DNA of 64,000 bases from Flavobacterium sp. MFBS3-15 (GTDB lineage Bacteria > Bacteroidota > Bacteroidia > Flavobacteriales > Flavobacteriaceae): NCBI RefSeq assembly GCF_026107645.2, contig NZ_JAPCHV010000014.1, forward strand, positions 1-64,000, given 5' to 3'. Below the pieces are notes generated by a model. It made no database searches. It was not told the DNA's origin and was given only the letters and a program-made list of their open reading frames with translations. Shown here in pieces: positions 52,901 through 59,555 of this stretch (position 1 is the stretch's first letter; the number at the start of each line of letters is the position of its first letter). The position numbers were made by a program, and so were the translations under genes.

Positions 52901-53951
52901 TAATAATGTCTTGATCAATTGATAAAAATATATGTTGCACCAAGTCTTTTGACACATTTTCAATTTCTGATATAGCGCGAACAATTTCTTCTAAATAATT
53001 TAAATCATCCCACAGATAAATTATAATGTAACGACTAAGAGATTTAGAGAAATATTCAGTAAATAAGTCTTTTAGAAAAATATGATATTTTGCACTACGC
53101 CAACTTTTAATATCTTTAGTAACAGAATCGGAAATGCTTTGTAAACCATTTGCAAATAGCCAATTCACGTTTCCATGAGTTCCTGAACCTACAATATTTT
53201 TAAGCCCTTTTTGTTTAATAGTTAATGGTAATATGCGATCTTTATATATTACTTCAAAAGCTTGATATAGCCCTTCTTTTTTTGTGTTACTATCAAAATC
53301 AATGATAAATGACCAATTGATTCTAGACAATAATTCTATATGATTTGATTTAACCGAAAATTTTGGAGGCGCTACTAAGATATATTTAGAATGATGCGAA
53401 AAGTTATCAACATGTAGGAGCAATTGATCCCAGTCATTTGACGTGATGGTTTGGATCTGCGCCTCGTTAATTTCGCCATTAAAAGCTTGTTGTAGATCAT
53501 TAGGGACAGTTTCAGAAATATAATCATATAAGAATTTTGTTAATTCAAATAATTGTTGTTTACATAAATCAGCACTTTGTTTAAAATCTATAGGTTTATT
53601 AGGGTTATGAGCAGAAGGATTACATTTTTTTTGAATATCAATTAATCTAGAAAAATTACTTGCGTTAGTAATTTTTGAATCTTTAACAACATCTAAAAGA
53701 TCTTGATATTCAATATTTTTTGCAGGAATGATTGAGATCTGATTTTTATGATCCCAATTGCCTAAAATTATTTCCTCACCTTCATTATCACCAAAATGCT
53801 TAATAATAATACATTTCATTAAAGCTTCACCTGCTTTTCTTAAATCACCACAGCAATGCTCATACTGTTTTTTAAAATAGAAATTTAGAGCAACGAGTAA
53901 ATGATTCTTATATTCACTACTTTTTCTTGCTAATAATGGAGATAGTGCCAT
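49953..53951 (-). CDS. SAMD9-like STAND-type NTPase, candidate anti-phage defence protein
   Basis: The 1332-residue protein has, in order, an N-terminal all-helical HEPN/DUF4145-like region (about 10-150, with LRKAGEALMKC and CNPSAHNP), a region with WSFIIDFDSNTKKEGLYQAF (about 190-390) as in SAMD9-type and related STAND proteins, and a P-loop LHKPGAGGTTLGNRL (residues 486-500). The P-loop GGTT in place of GKT/S is the SAMD9 family form, so the missing lysine is not damage. The Walker B equivalent is ILAIVEASD (536-544), followed by a VYVRR sensor-like strand. A long TPR-like helical region (about 800-1150) and an OB-like fold (about 1204-1263, KGTISLINSRQQGKIIL) complete it, with a disordered tail. 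The gene is strongly A+T rich and stands alone. In animals SAMD9 restricts viruses; bacterial relatives are predicted defence proteins. Alternatives are other STAND sensors. Confidence 0.75.
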   Translation of the reverse strand: MALSPLLARKSSEYKNHLLVALNFYFKKQYEHCCGDLRKAGEALMKCIIIKHFGDNEGEEIILGNWDHKNQISIIPAKNIEYQDLLDVVKDSKITNASNFSRLIDIQKKCNPSAHNPNKPIDFKQSADLCKQQLFELTKFLYDYISETVPNDLQQAFNGEINEAQIQTITSNDWDQLLLHVDNFSHHSKYILVAPPKFSVKSNHIELLSRINWSFIIDFDSNTKKEGLYQAFEVIYKDRILPLTIKQKGLKNIVGSGTHGNVNWLFANGLQSISDSVTKDIKSWRSAKYHIFLKDLFTEYFSKSLSRYIIIYLWDDLNYLEEIVRAISEIENVSKDLVQHIFLSIDQDIISKIHEFDKFDIKYNVFNLSHQNFISELSNVIEKNNSENEKILVPARTRLEEQTFIDISNIYSKLLDNDLQVVYQNIELNNIKDFSDLVPPFFEGEKVTWYELSIDIEARRSKYDELLAKIQSQLSSLKRSVKFDLLHKPGAGGTTLGNRLAFDCRSQFPVVIIGKYDKVNTFRSLSLFIDKVNRPILAIVEASDIGLNDLEDLQRICNANKLNVLFVYVRRILKIDRATDLSFYLNDYMSDINERNRFLSKVGQYAKHKTTLEILSKQAPLSSEVIDFALAVNEEEYNSERLINYLQSYIQKMKEHQVRFTAYVSLVYYYSQKNVSELIFRSLFNKSLTEELRQTSVAEQYIRKILIQEYDQDNLVYTEYWRPRFSKFATVVLEIVLGADNSENWKDNLCLYCLDFIKSIKENNEYLVEETRDILKSIFLERNNEDLLGVEEQWNTNVSTEQFSYLLRDIANKKQMKSVLLALVDAYPTESHFLGHLGRFIYETAEEEEEFAEAEKYIVSSLDYAKSDYNLQHIGGMCKRRHIELLRRNYSKDGSSEIVDEKKIKDLTEEANVYFNKSRSINPYNIHAYIAQIQTIILTIDFGRELSGIDKKDSFITNSKYIWYLEQYERLVELIDEAQIVIEQQETLGKTNKILKSKNYLESSEGRSFELLGDYRTSIQMYKTLIEKADRSFRPRLRLMYINSILMGKVKGDRSKINTAWSLLTIDEIKDFQKNLDDNILQEPGNLYTLRLWLKLVRYSNISISIEEIISRLKIWYDHSEDAKILHLESAYYLYVLNACMAIKAGDTFSSEHQKEAVKYIAKCRELSKYDKFSFEFYGRQDGIDCLINHKLRASNDGDLERVKGTISLINSRQQGKIILQSGLEAFFVPHVGNFIQGKEETSEVNFFIGFRHDGLFAIDVRRDAEENQILESSNHKIDNNVIDNEETQQVLPVEEIREELSEKRDRIIIKAPKIVGTIDLSQIKNSRKRKN

Positions 53952-54048
53952 TTTTTAATTATTTTATGCTAATATATAAATTTTGTTAATTTTATTTCAA
54001 TATCAGATTTTATATTCTTCTAAAATGATTAAGGTTATTGCAGTTAAA

Positions 54049-54107
54049 GGCGATGGCGGGACAGGCTTTTAGCAATAAGTGCTTAGCCAGCTGCTCCTAA
54101 AAACTGT
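54049..54107 (+). repeat. Dispersed element, family C, truncated copy
   Basis: GGCGATGGCGGGACAGG, AGCAATAAGTGCTTAG and CTGCTCCTAAAAA align with the right half of the 22340-22450 element (GCGTATGGCAGGACTAA, GCAAAAATGCGCTTAG, CTGCTTCTAAAAA). The left half, including the ATCCC/GGGAT hairpin, is missing where the A+T-rich island begins. Confidence 0.6.
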
Positions 54108-54183
54108 AATTTTTACCCCCCCCCCGCCTTTCAGGTACCCCTCAAAAGCAAAAAGCCTCACCCCTACTCTTAACCCATAAAAA

Positions 54184-54207
54184 AAGCCCATGGATGTCCA
54201 CGGGCTT
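54184..54207 (-). terminator. Terminator of the TPR protein gene
   Basis: AAGCCC/GGGCTT and TGGA/TCCA arms with one central mismatch; an A run upstream gives T on the minus strand. Confidence 0.8.
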
Positions 54208-54227
54208 AGTAATTATAGGGTCAGCGT

Positions 54228-55085
54228 CTATTTCAGCGCATCAAAACCTTTTTGCAGCTTGTTGAATTCCTTCCTGTCGGCCGGCGATGCTACAAGCGCT
54301 TCCACTTTAGGGAGCTGTAGCGCGGCATCGTCCTTGCGTTTGTGGTAGATGAGGAAGTCGGCATAGTTCCAGTTGTTCAGGAAGTACGACTTTATGGCGA
54401 TGCTTTCCTTGTAGTTGGCCTCGGCATTGGCAAGGTCCTTATCCATCAGGTAGCACGAACCCAGCTGGTCGTGCAGGAACGCCCTGTCGGTATCGTCCCA
54501 CTCCTGTGCCAGGGCATCTTTATAAACATCAATGGCGTCCTTGTACTTGCGGCCCATGATGAGCTTTCCTGCCTTGTTGATATAGGGTGTCGTCCTGCTG
54601 CTGGTTTCAGGAGATGACGACGTGTCTGACGTTGCCGAACCGGCCACAGCCAGTTCACCGCCGAACACCGAATTTGCAAGGTATTTCGCCAGCTTCTCGT
54701 CGCTGTCGGTCTCGTCAAAAAAGTCCTGCAGCGGCTTGTAGTTGCCTTCGTTCAGCACCACGGTAGCGTTAACTGAGTTTTTCAGCTTGTCATACAGCGG
54801 GTCGATGAGCTTGTTGCCGGAAACGTTCATTTCGGCGAGTACCTTGCGCAACAGGTCGAGCACTGCCAGAAGGTGCGCCTTGTGCTCGGCGTTTACATGG
54901 TCGTTCAGCGGAATGACGAAAGCCTGGCCCAAAGCCCTCAGGGCAGCGTTGTTTTCGCCTGCGGCAAATTTCTGCTGTGCGTCGGCCAGTTTTTCCGGCG
55001 CTTTTTTCAGGTTGTTCTTAGCCGCGAAGAGCGAATAGATAATGAAGAGGACTACTATGCCTCCCCCAATGTATACATAGGTCAT
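54228..55085 (-). CDS. Membrane-anchored TPR-like protein
   Basis: The 285-residue protein has one N-terminal membrane span (MTYVYIGGGIVVLFIIYSLF), a helical region (25-130), a short Ser/Thr-rich linker (about 148-165, SATSDTSSSPETSS) and a C-terminal TPR-like region (165-285) with AGKLIMGRKYKDAIDVYKDAL, LHDQLGSCYLMDKDLANAEANYK and NWNYADFLIYHKRKDDA. TPRs bind partner proteins. It follows the large SUFU-like/pentapeptide gene by 55 bases on the same strand, so the two probably form an operon. No family name is known to me. Confidence 0.78.
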   Translation of the reverse strand: MTYVYIGGGIVVLFIIYSLFAAKNNLKKAPEKLADAQQKFAAGENNAALRALGQAFVIPLNDHVNAEHKAHLLAVLDLLRKVLAEMNVSGNKLIDPLYDKLKNSVNATVVLNEGNYKPLQDFFDETDSDEKLAKYLANSVFGGELAVAGSATSDTSSSPETSSRTTPYINKAGKLIMGRKYKDAIDVYKDALAQEWDDTDRAFLHDQLGSCYLMDKDLANAEANYKESIAIKSYFLNNWNYADFLIYHKRKDDAALQLPKVEALVASPADRKEFNKLQKGFDALK

Positions 55086-55140
55086 TTTTTATGGTTTTAT
55101 GCCTTAACAGGCAGGTTATAATTTTTACTTTATGTGATGC

Positions 55141-57189
55141 TTAATACTTCACATCCGTTATGTTGGCGCCTTTAAAAGTGGCATCGGTGGTGTTGGCACC
55201 GGTAAAGTCGGCACCTGTAAGGTTGGCGATTTCAAAGTCGGCATCATCCAGTTGCGCCCCCCTGAAGTTCGCTCCTGTCAGGTTCGAACCTGTAAAGTCC
55301 ACGCCTCTCAGGTCGGCCTCTTCAAAATTGGCACCCTCAAGGAATGCATTGGTAAACAGCGACCCGCTAAGGTCGGCATAACTGAAATCAACTCCCCTGG
55401 CAATGCACGCTGTGAATTCCGATGACGGAAGGTCGCATTCGCTGTACGGGATGTGCGGCGGAATGGTCTTGCGGCCCACTTTGTACTGCTTGCCTTCCTT
55501 AACATTAGTCACATAGATATTAAGCGGCATCCCGCCTACGTGCATCTGCTCAAAATGGCCGTTTTCGCCACCGGCAGCAAGGAAGGTGTGGTGTTCGGCT
55601 GTCATTTCCTCGTCCTCTTCAGCGGTCAGTTCCCTGCCGGAAGCCATGCTGAAGATCAGGTCCATATTGATCTCATCTTCCCTTGGCGCCACATCCGATA
55701 GCGGGAAGAGTTTGGCGAACTTGTTATCTGCTCCCTTGACTACATACGTCAAAGGAATCTTATTGCCCTCACCCGAAGCTTCAAATTTCGCCATCATTTC
55801 GATGCGTACCTCTTTTATAGCCTCCTCCCCTTCTTCGTTTCTCAATTTGTACGAAGTAAGCCATTCGTTGGTAAACGGCTTCACGTTTACCAGCAATATC
55901 TCCTCAAGGTTCAGCTGCAATTTCGCAGGGACGTTCTTCGACGGCATATTGAGGAACGCGCCAAAATCATCCGGTGCATACTGCCCGTGGTTGAAGAAGG
56001 TGCTGATGTCATTGCTGGCGCTCATACGGCCTTTTATGCACCACAGCTCTACATTATCCTGCCTGAACTCGATAGTGATATGCTCGTTTTTCTCAATATG
56101 TGCCTTGATGTCGCCGTGCTCAATGGCTATCTGGGTAACGCTGTTGAGCAGTGCCACGCAAAAATGGTCGTAAATATCTTCGTAGGAAATGTGGCCGTCG
56201 AACTCAATGTACATTTCGGCGCCAATGCCGTTGTACTCCAGGTTGGCGTCGGAGCGTTCGGACGTATATACGTCGCTCAAACCGTCTGTTATGACGATAG
56301 TGGAATCTTTGGTATAAATAACACGCAACACTTCCGAGGTGTGGTAGTGGCTGCCTTCGGGCCAGCTGTTGCTACGGAAACCGCCTACGCTAAGGTATAT
56401 CGGCACCGGAAGTACCGTACCCAGGGTTTTATAAAATTCTGTCCTGATGCGGATGGCTTCTTTTTGGGCATCCATGCGTTTTTTGTATTCCGGGGTCAGC
56501 TCGATGGTTTCGTTGGCAGGTTCGAGTTCCGGAATGCCGTACTGCGGAAAGCCGGGTTTGGACTGTATTACGAAATCATCGCCCTCCAGCTTGTAGTAGA
56601 GCTTTTCTACATTGCCGCCAAGGGCATTGTACAGGCACTTTATAAGATTAGTATCTGCCGGGGAAGAGCCCGAACGGGTACGGGTAGAAAGCACGGTGGT
56701 CTCGTCGGTATAAACACCCAACTCGTCGGCTTGCTGCTCAAACCTGATGATGGCCTCGGCCTTTACGAATTCAGGATTATCGGTGGTGTAGCGCACGGCA
56801 TCTGCCTTGATTTCGTTTTTTAAATCGGCCAAAAGGTGCGGTACATCCATCACGAGCCTTTCCATAGGCTGTCCTTTTATATAAGTAAAGCGTATCTTGG
56901 TATTTTCAGGAAGCCCGTAGTACAGGTCGCTGATGTCGAGTTTGCCACGCATGTTGCGAATCACCACATCAAGTTCTTTAAGGCCCTGGGTAATTACGTC
57001 ATCTGGATTTTGTTCAGCATGCCACGGGGTATAGTTCTTTCCTTCATGCCTGAGGAATACGCTGCCGCCACTGCTGCCGTATTTTGATTTGTAAAATTCC
57101 TGATGGTAGGTACGCCCTTCTTTTAAGTGCGGCTCAAGGTGCGCAGTGATGCGCTGCATAAGTTCCAAATGTTCTGCAGATGGGTTCAT
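55141..57189 (-). CDS. Large protein with SUFU-like middle region and C-terminal pentapeptide repeats
   Basis: The 682-residue protein is soluble, without signal peptide. The N-terminal 230 residues are of unknown type (HQEFYKSKYGSSGGSVFLRH, LYNALGGNVEKLYYKLEGDDFV). The middle (about 240-380) has FYKTLGTVLPVPIYLSVGG and VITDGLSDVYTSERSD, a pattern reminiscent of bacterial SUFU-domain proteins, which often act as immunity proteins against toxins; this is tentative. Residues about 590-682 are pentapeptide repeats (VDFSYADLSGSLFTNAFLEG, ADFTGANTTDATFKGANITD). It leads a two-gene unit with the TPR protein. Function unknown. Confidence 0.72.
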   Translation of the reverse strand: MNPSAEHLELMQRITAHLEPHLKEGRTYHQEFYKSKYGSSGGSVFLRHEGKNYTPWHAEQNPDDVITQGLKELDVVIRNMRGKLDISDLYYGLPENTKIRFTYIKGQPMERLVMDVPHLLADLKNEIKADAVRYTTDNPEFVKAEAIIRFEQQADELGVYTDETTVLSTRTRSGSSPADTNLIKCLYNALGGNVEKLYYKLEGDDFVIQSKPGFPQYGIPELEPANETIELTPEYKKRMDAQKEAIRIRTEFYKTLGTVLPVPIYLSVGGFRSNSWPEGSHYHTSEVLRVIYTKDSTIVITDGLSDVYTSERSDANLEYNGIGAEMYIEFDGHISYEDIYDHFCVALLNSVTQIAIEHGDIKAHIEKNEHITIEFRQDNVELWCIKGRMSASNDISTFFNHGQYAPDDFGAFLNMPSKNVPAKLQLNLEEILLVNVKPFTNEWLTSYKLRNEEGEEAIKEVRIEMMAKFEASGEGNKIPLTYVVKGADNKFAKLFPLSDVAPREDEINMDLIFSMASGRELTAEEDEEMTAEHHTFLAAGGENGHFEQMHVGGMPLNIYVTNVKEGKQYKVGRKTIPPHIPYSECDLPSSEFTACIARGVDFSYADLSGSLFTNAFLEGANFEEADLRGVDFTGSNLTGANFRGAQLDDADFEIANLTGADFTGANTTDATFKGANITDVKY

Positions 57190-57594
57190 TCTATAGTATT
57201 ATCGGTTATTGGGCCGAATTTAGTCAATTTGGCTTTAAGAATATATTATGAAGTCGAATATTACATTAGCAAATGAACATTCGTTGGGTTTTGGGAGATA
57301 AGCGTTGATTTCCGGCTGTTTTTTTTACCACAGAGTTCTTAAGAATTATACGAAGCCCACAAAGCGGTGCAATTAAAAAGCAGAAATTGAAAAGATATTC
57401 GTGCTCCATTACGGTGGAAAAATAAAAACAATATCTCACTGAAAATCAGGCATAAAAATGTAAGATAAATTTTAAGCTAAATCGTTTTCGTATTTTGGCA
57501 CGGCATTTGGATTATGGTAATCAGGAACACAAATTACAAGTTCCGGCGGAAGCCGAAAAGCACAGAGTAGGCACCACATTAAATTTTAAATGTC
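57190..57594. other. Intergenic region with a sigma-54-like element and REP-like scraps
   Basis: No gene is seen in 405 bases. Words such as TTTACCACAGAGTTCTTAAG (about 57328-57347) look like decayed dispersed-repeat sequence. The right part holds the sigma-54-like element at 57496-57510 upstream of the secreted protein gene. Confidence 0.45.
57496..57510 (+). promoter_or_regulatory. Sigma-54-like promoter element, one mismatch
   Basis: TGGCAC-GGCAT-TTGG resembles the -24/-12 consensus TGGCAC-N5-TTGC but has G for the usually invariant C at -12. Its distance to the ATG at 57595 (85 bases) suits a promoter. It is weaker than the exact match at 58861-58876. Confidence 0.4.
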
Positions 57595-58224
57595 ATGAAA
57601 AAAATTACCCTTTTAGTTGCCGGATTACTGATGAGCGGTAGCCTGGCCCTGGCGTCAGAATCAACACTTTTTTCTGGCAGGCCAACACATTATGCAATCG
57701 ACTACCGCGAGGCTGAGCCGGTGGTGTTCATGGAGCGGGGCGTTGAGTTCCTCGTATTCCCTAACGGTGAGTTCGACTTCAACACGGAGCCTTCAACAAG
57801 GCCTTCTGATACCTATTATCGTTACGGCCGCGGGCGCTACAACACCAATGCCACCTATGGCGCGCCAAACCGTGGCGGCGGCGTACGGATAGAACATGAC
57901 TACGCAGGCCGGGTACGCCGGGTGGGCAACGTGTTCATCAACTACGATGCAAGGGGCCGCGTAAAACGCATAGGCACAGTATACATGAGCTATAACAGCT
58001 TTGCGCTGGCACAAATAGGCAACCTGCGCCTGATATATAACAGGTCAGGACAGATAGTAGATGCTACAGGCTATGTTAATGCCTACAACCGCGGCGCCTA
58101 CGAGCCTTACTACAGCGGCACCCAGGGCAGCGGAAACTATGGCGGCGGAAGCACCGGGGGTTCGCATTACGATGACGACAGCGACGTGTACTACCGCAAG
58201 CCTGCCGAAACCACAAGAGGATAA
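57595..58224 (+). CDS. Secreted protein of unknown function, glycine/tyrosine-rich tail
   Basis: A 209-residue protein with a signal peptide (MKKITLLVAGLLMSGSLALA). A conserved-looking middle part has VEFLVFPNGEFDFNTEP and two related segments, YAGRVRRVGNVFINYDARGR and VKRIGTVYMSYNSFALAQIG, suggesting a short beta repeat. The tail is Gly/Tyr/Ser-rich (GTQGSGNYGGGSTGGSHYDD). No named domain. A possible sigma-54 element lies upstream and a hairpin terminator follows. Confidence 0.78.
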   Translation: MKKITLLVAGLLMSGSLALASESTLFSGRPTHYAIDYREAEPVVFMERGVEFLVFPNGEFDFNTEPSTRPSDTYYRYGRGRYNTNATYGAPNRGGGVRIEHDYAGRVRRVGNVFINYDARGRVKRIGTVYMSYNSFALAQIGNLRLIYNRSGQIVDATGYVNAYNRGAYEPYYSGTQGSGNYGGGSTGGSHYDDDSDVYYRKPAETTRG

Positions 58225-58246
58225 TCTGCAAATCAATAGCCGAAGG

Positions 58247-58272
58247 GCCGCTTTCAGGAGCGGCTTTTCTTA
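58247..58272 (+). terminator. Terminator after the 57595 gene
   Basis: GCCGCT and AGCGGC arms around TTCAGG, then TTTTCTTATTTTT. Confidence 0.75.
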
Positions 58273-58331
58273 TTTTTGCACTGCGCATACTTTTTGCCGT
58301 TTGTGTGCGTTTTTTCCTAAACCAACAGAAC

Positions 58332-58706
58332 ATGCTCACCTTCAAAAGAAATTACTTCCTGCTGACCATCCTCCTTTTCATTACCGAAGTGCTTATCGCC
58401 CTGTATGTCCACGACAAGATCATCAGGCCCTATGGGGGCGATGTGCTGGTAGTCATCCTCATTTACTGCTTTGTCCGTACGTTCTTCAATTGGCGGGTTG
58501 TGCCCGTAGCCGTTGGCACACTCCTATTTGCCTTTTTAGTAGAGACAATGCAGTACTTTAAAATCATCGAAATTCTCGGCCTGCAGGACTCGTCATTTTT
58601 CAGGATAGTCATCGGGACATCCTTCGCCTGGATGGACATGCTTACCTATGTTATTGGGATTGCCATAGTTCTTTTGGCAGAAAAAATTTTGGTAAAAAAA
58701 CCATAA
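58332..58706 (+). CDS. DUF2809 family membrane protein
   Basis: I start at ATG 58332 (MLTFKRNYFLLTILLFITEV); an upstream GTG at 58305 adds nine residues. The 124-residue protein has four membrane helices and the family hallmark RPYGGDVLVVILIYCFVRTF, with FAFLVETMQYFKI and GTSFAWMDMLTYVIGIAIV. DUF2809 proteins are uncharacterised inner-membrane proteins, related in look to VanZ-like helices. A TATTTTTG box lies at 58271-58278 in the preceding terminator tail. Confidence 0.88.
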   Translation: MLTFKRNYFLLTILLFITEVLIALYVHDKIIRPYGGDVLVVILIYCFVRTFFNWRVVPVAVGTLLFAFLVETMQYFKIIEILGLQDSSFFRIVIGTSFAWMDMLTYVIGIAIVLLAEKILVKKP

Positions 58707-58826
58707 TTGATTTATTCCTTTGGCAACTGTTCTATTCGAGATAATAAAAGATACACAAAAACAGCATTGTTACAAGGGTTTACACATCATATTGTCAGAA
58801 AAAAGACATTTTTATTAGATATAAAA

Positions 58827-58855
58827 TTGTAATAAAAAAAATTACACTACATTTG
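58827..58855 (+). promoter_or_regulatory. Housekeeping promoter for the candidate small RNA, TTG-N18-TACATTTG
   Basis: TTG at 58827-58829 and TACATTTG at 58848-58855 are 18 bases apart, fitting the Flavobacterium consensus. The expected start near 58860 falls just before the sigma-54 element, so the two promoters overlap. Confidence 0.7.
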
Positions 58856-58860
58856 CACTT

Positions 58861-58876
58861 TGGCACGCAAGTTGCT
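58861..58876 (+). promoter_or_regulatory. Exact sigma-54 -24/-12 element
   Basis: TGGCAC-GCAAG-TTGCT matches the sigma-54 consensus TGGCAC-N5-TTGCW at every position, including invariant GG and GC. Transcription would begin near 58887. No protein gene starts within reach before the terminator at 58942-58976, so its target is the short RNA. Confidence 0.6.
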
Positions 58877-58941
58877 AAATATAAATTATCATGAATCTCT
58901 TTTCATGAGGTTTATAATAATTGGTTGGTTGGTTTGTTAAG

Positions 58942-58976
58942 TCCCGTCATCTCACGCAGATGGCGGGATTTTTTTT
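58942..58976 (+). terminator. Terminator of the candidate small RNA
   Basis: A 10-bp stem (TCCCGTCATC with GATGGCGGGA, one G-U pair), seven-base loop, then eight T. Confidence 0.9.
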
Positions 58977-59016
58977 GTTATTATAGTTCTATTTTATTAA
59001 GTTTGATAAAGCAATA

Positions 59017-59250
59017 ATGATTATGAATCAATTAGAAACTATTAAAAGCAGGCTTATCGACAGAATAACGGCAAGTAAAAATGAGAAGCTTTTGTCGGCA
59101 ATAGAAAATATCTTCATTGTCACTGAAGAACCTGTCACTTACACACCCGAACAGTTTGAGATGCTCATGCTTGCTGAAGACGACATCAAGTATGGCAATG
59201 TGACCTCGCAGGAAGACCTTGACAAAATGGACGAGGAATGGCTGAAATAA
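59017..59250 (+). CDS. Antitoxin-like protein of a ParE/RelE-type pair
   Basis: The 77-residue protein begins MIMNQLETIKSRLIDRITAS and ends EDLDKMDEEWLK. This is the short acidic antitoxin type that precedes RelE/ParE toxins in Bacteroidota, with N-terminal helix for dimerisation and a C-terminal toxin-wrapping tail. A second ATG at residue 3 is a possible start. The toxin frame begins inside its last codons (59238). The adjacent toxin is frameshifted, so this may be an orphaned antitoxin. Confidence 0.75.
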   Translation: MIMNQLETIKSRLIDRITASKNEKLLSAIENIFIVTEEPVTYTPEQFEMLMLAEDDIKYGNVTSQEDLDKMDEEWLK

Positions 59251-59547
59251 AAATTATTTGGGGCAAACATCGCCATCAGGCAGCGTAATAAAACATTCGA
59301 ATATTGGAATGAGCGAAACGGAAGCACATCCTATTCCAAAAAACTAAATGGCCGAATAAAAGAAAATCTTCAAACTGCCGCACTGAATCCGGAAATCGGA
59401 AAAATTTCTGATGGCAACGATTACAGGATGATCTCTTTAGGACATTATAGCCTAGTATACAAATTGGTGGCCAATTCCATATACGTTTTGGCGTTTTGGG
59501 ACAATCGCCAAAACCCGAAAAAGCTCCTGGGATTGCTGAAAAAATAG
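59238..59547 (+). pseudogene. ParE/RelE-type toxin gene with a frameshift
   Basis: ATG 59238 opens with MAEIKIIWGK but ends after 16 codons at TAA 59286-59288. The other frame, from 59269 to TAG 59545-59547, reads IAIRQRNKTFEYWNERNGST (59269-59328) and ends YVLAFWDNRQNPKKLLGLLKK, which is the typical RelE/ParE toxin core (hydrophobic strand YVLAFWDNRQNP). Removing one base near 59266-59270 would join the frames. I read this as an inactivating single-base insertion; a sequencing error or a programmed shift are alternatives. Confidence 0.78.
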
Positions 59548-59555
59548 TTTCGCTG

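Larger units (their letters stand above)
53952..54227. other. Right flank of the SAMD9-like island
   Basis: A+T-rich up to about 54046, then a truncated family C element (54049-54107), a run of ten C (54116-54125), further CCTCACCCCTA-type fragments (54154-54166), and the terminator of the TPR gene. No gene is seen. Confidence 0.5.
58860..58976 (+). ncRNA. Candidate small RNA with 5' hairpin and strong terminator
   Basis: The region between the overlapping promoters and the terminator has the layout of a bacterial small RNA: a 5' hairpin (TCATGAA 58889-58895 with TTCATGA 58902-58908, six-base loop), an unpaired linker containing TTGGTTGGTTGGTTTG (about 58921-58936), and a terminator. RNA length would be about 90 bases from the sigma-54 start or about 117 from the other. 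No open frame longer than a few codons is present (ATG AAT CTC TTT TCA TGA). I do not recognise an Rfam family. Confidence 0.65.

Noticed and set aside
54116..54125. Run of ten C as a phase-variable tract
   Set aside because: It lies in a gap, not in a gene or within a promoter, so slippage would have no evident effect.
55987..56823. 278-codon plus-strand frame inside the SUFU-like/pentapeptide gene
   Set aside because: Antisense shadow; low-complexity Val/Gly/His composition and no start context.
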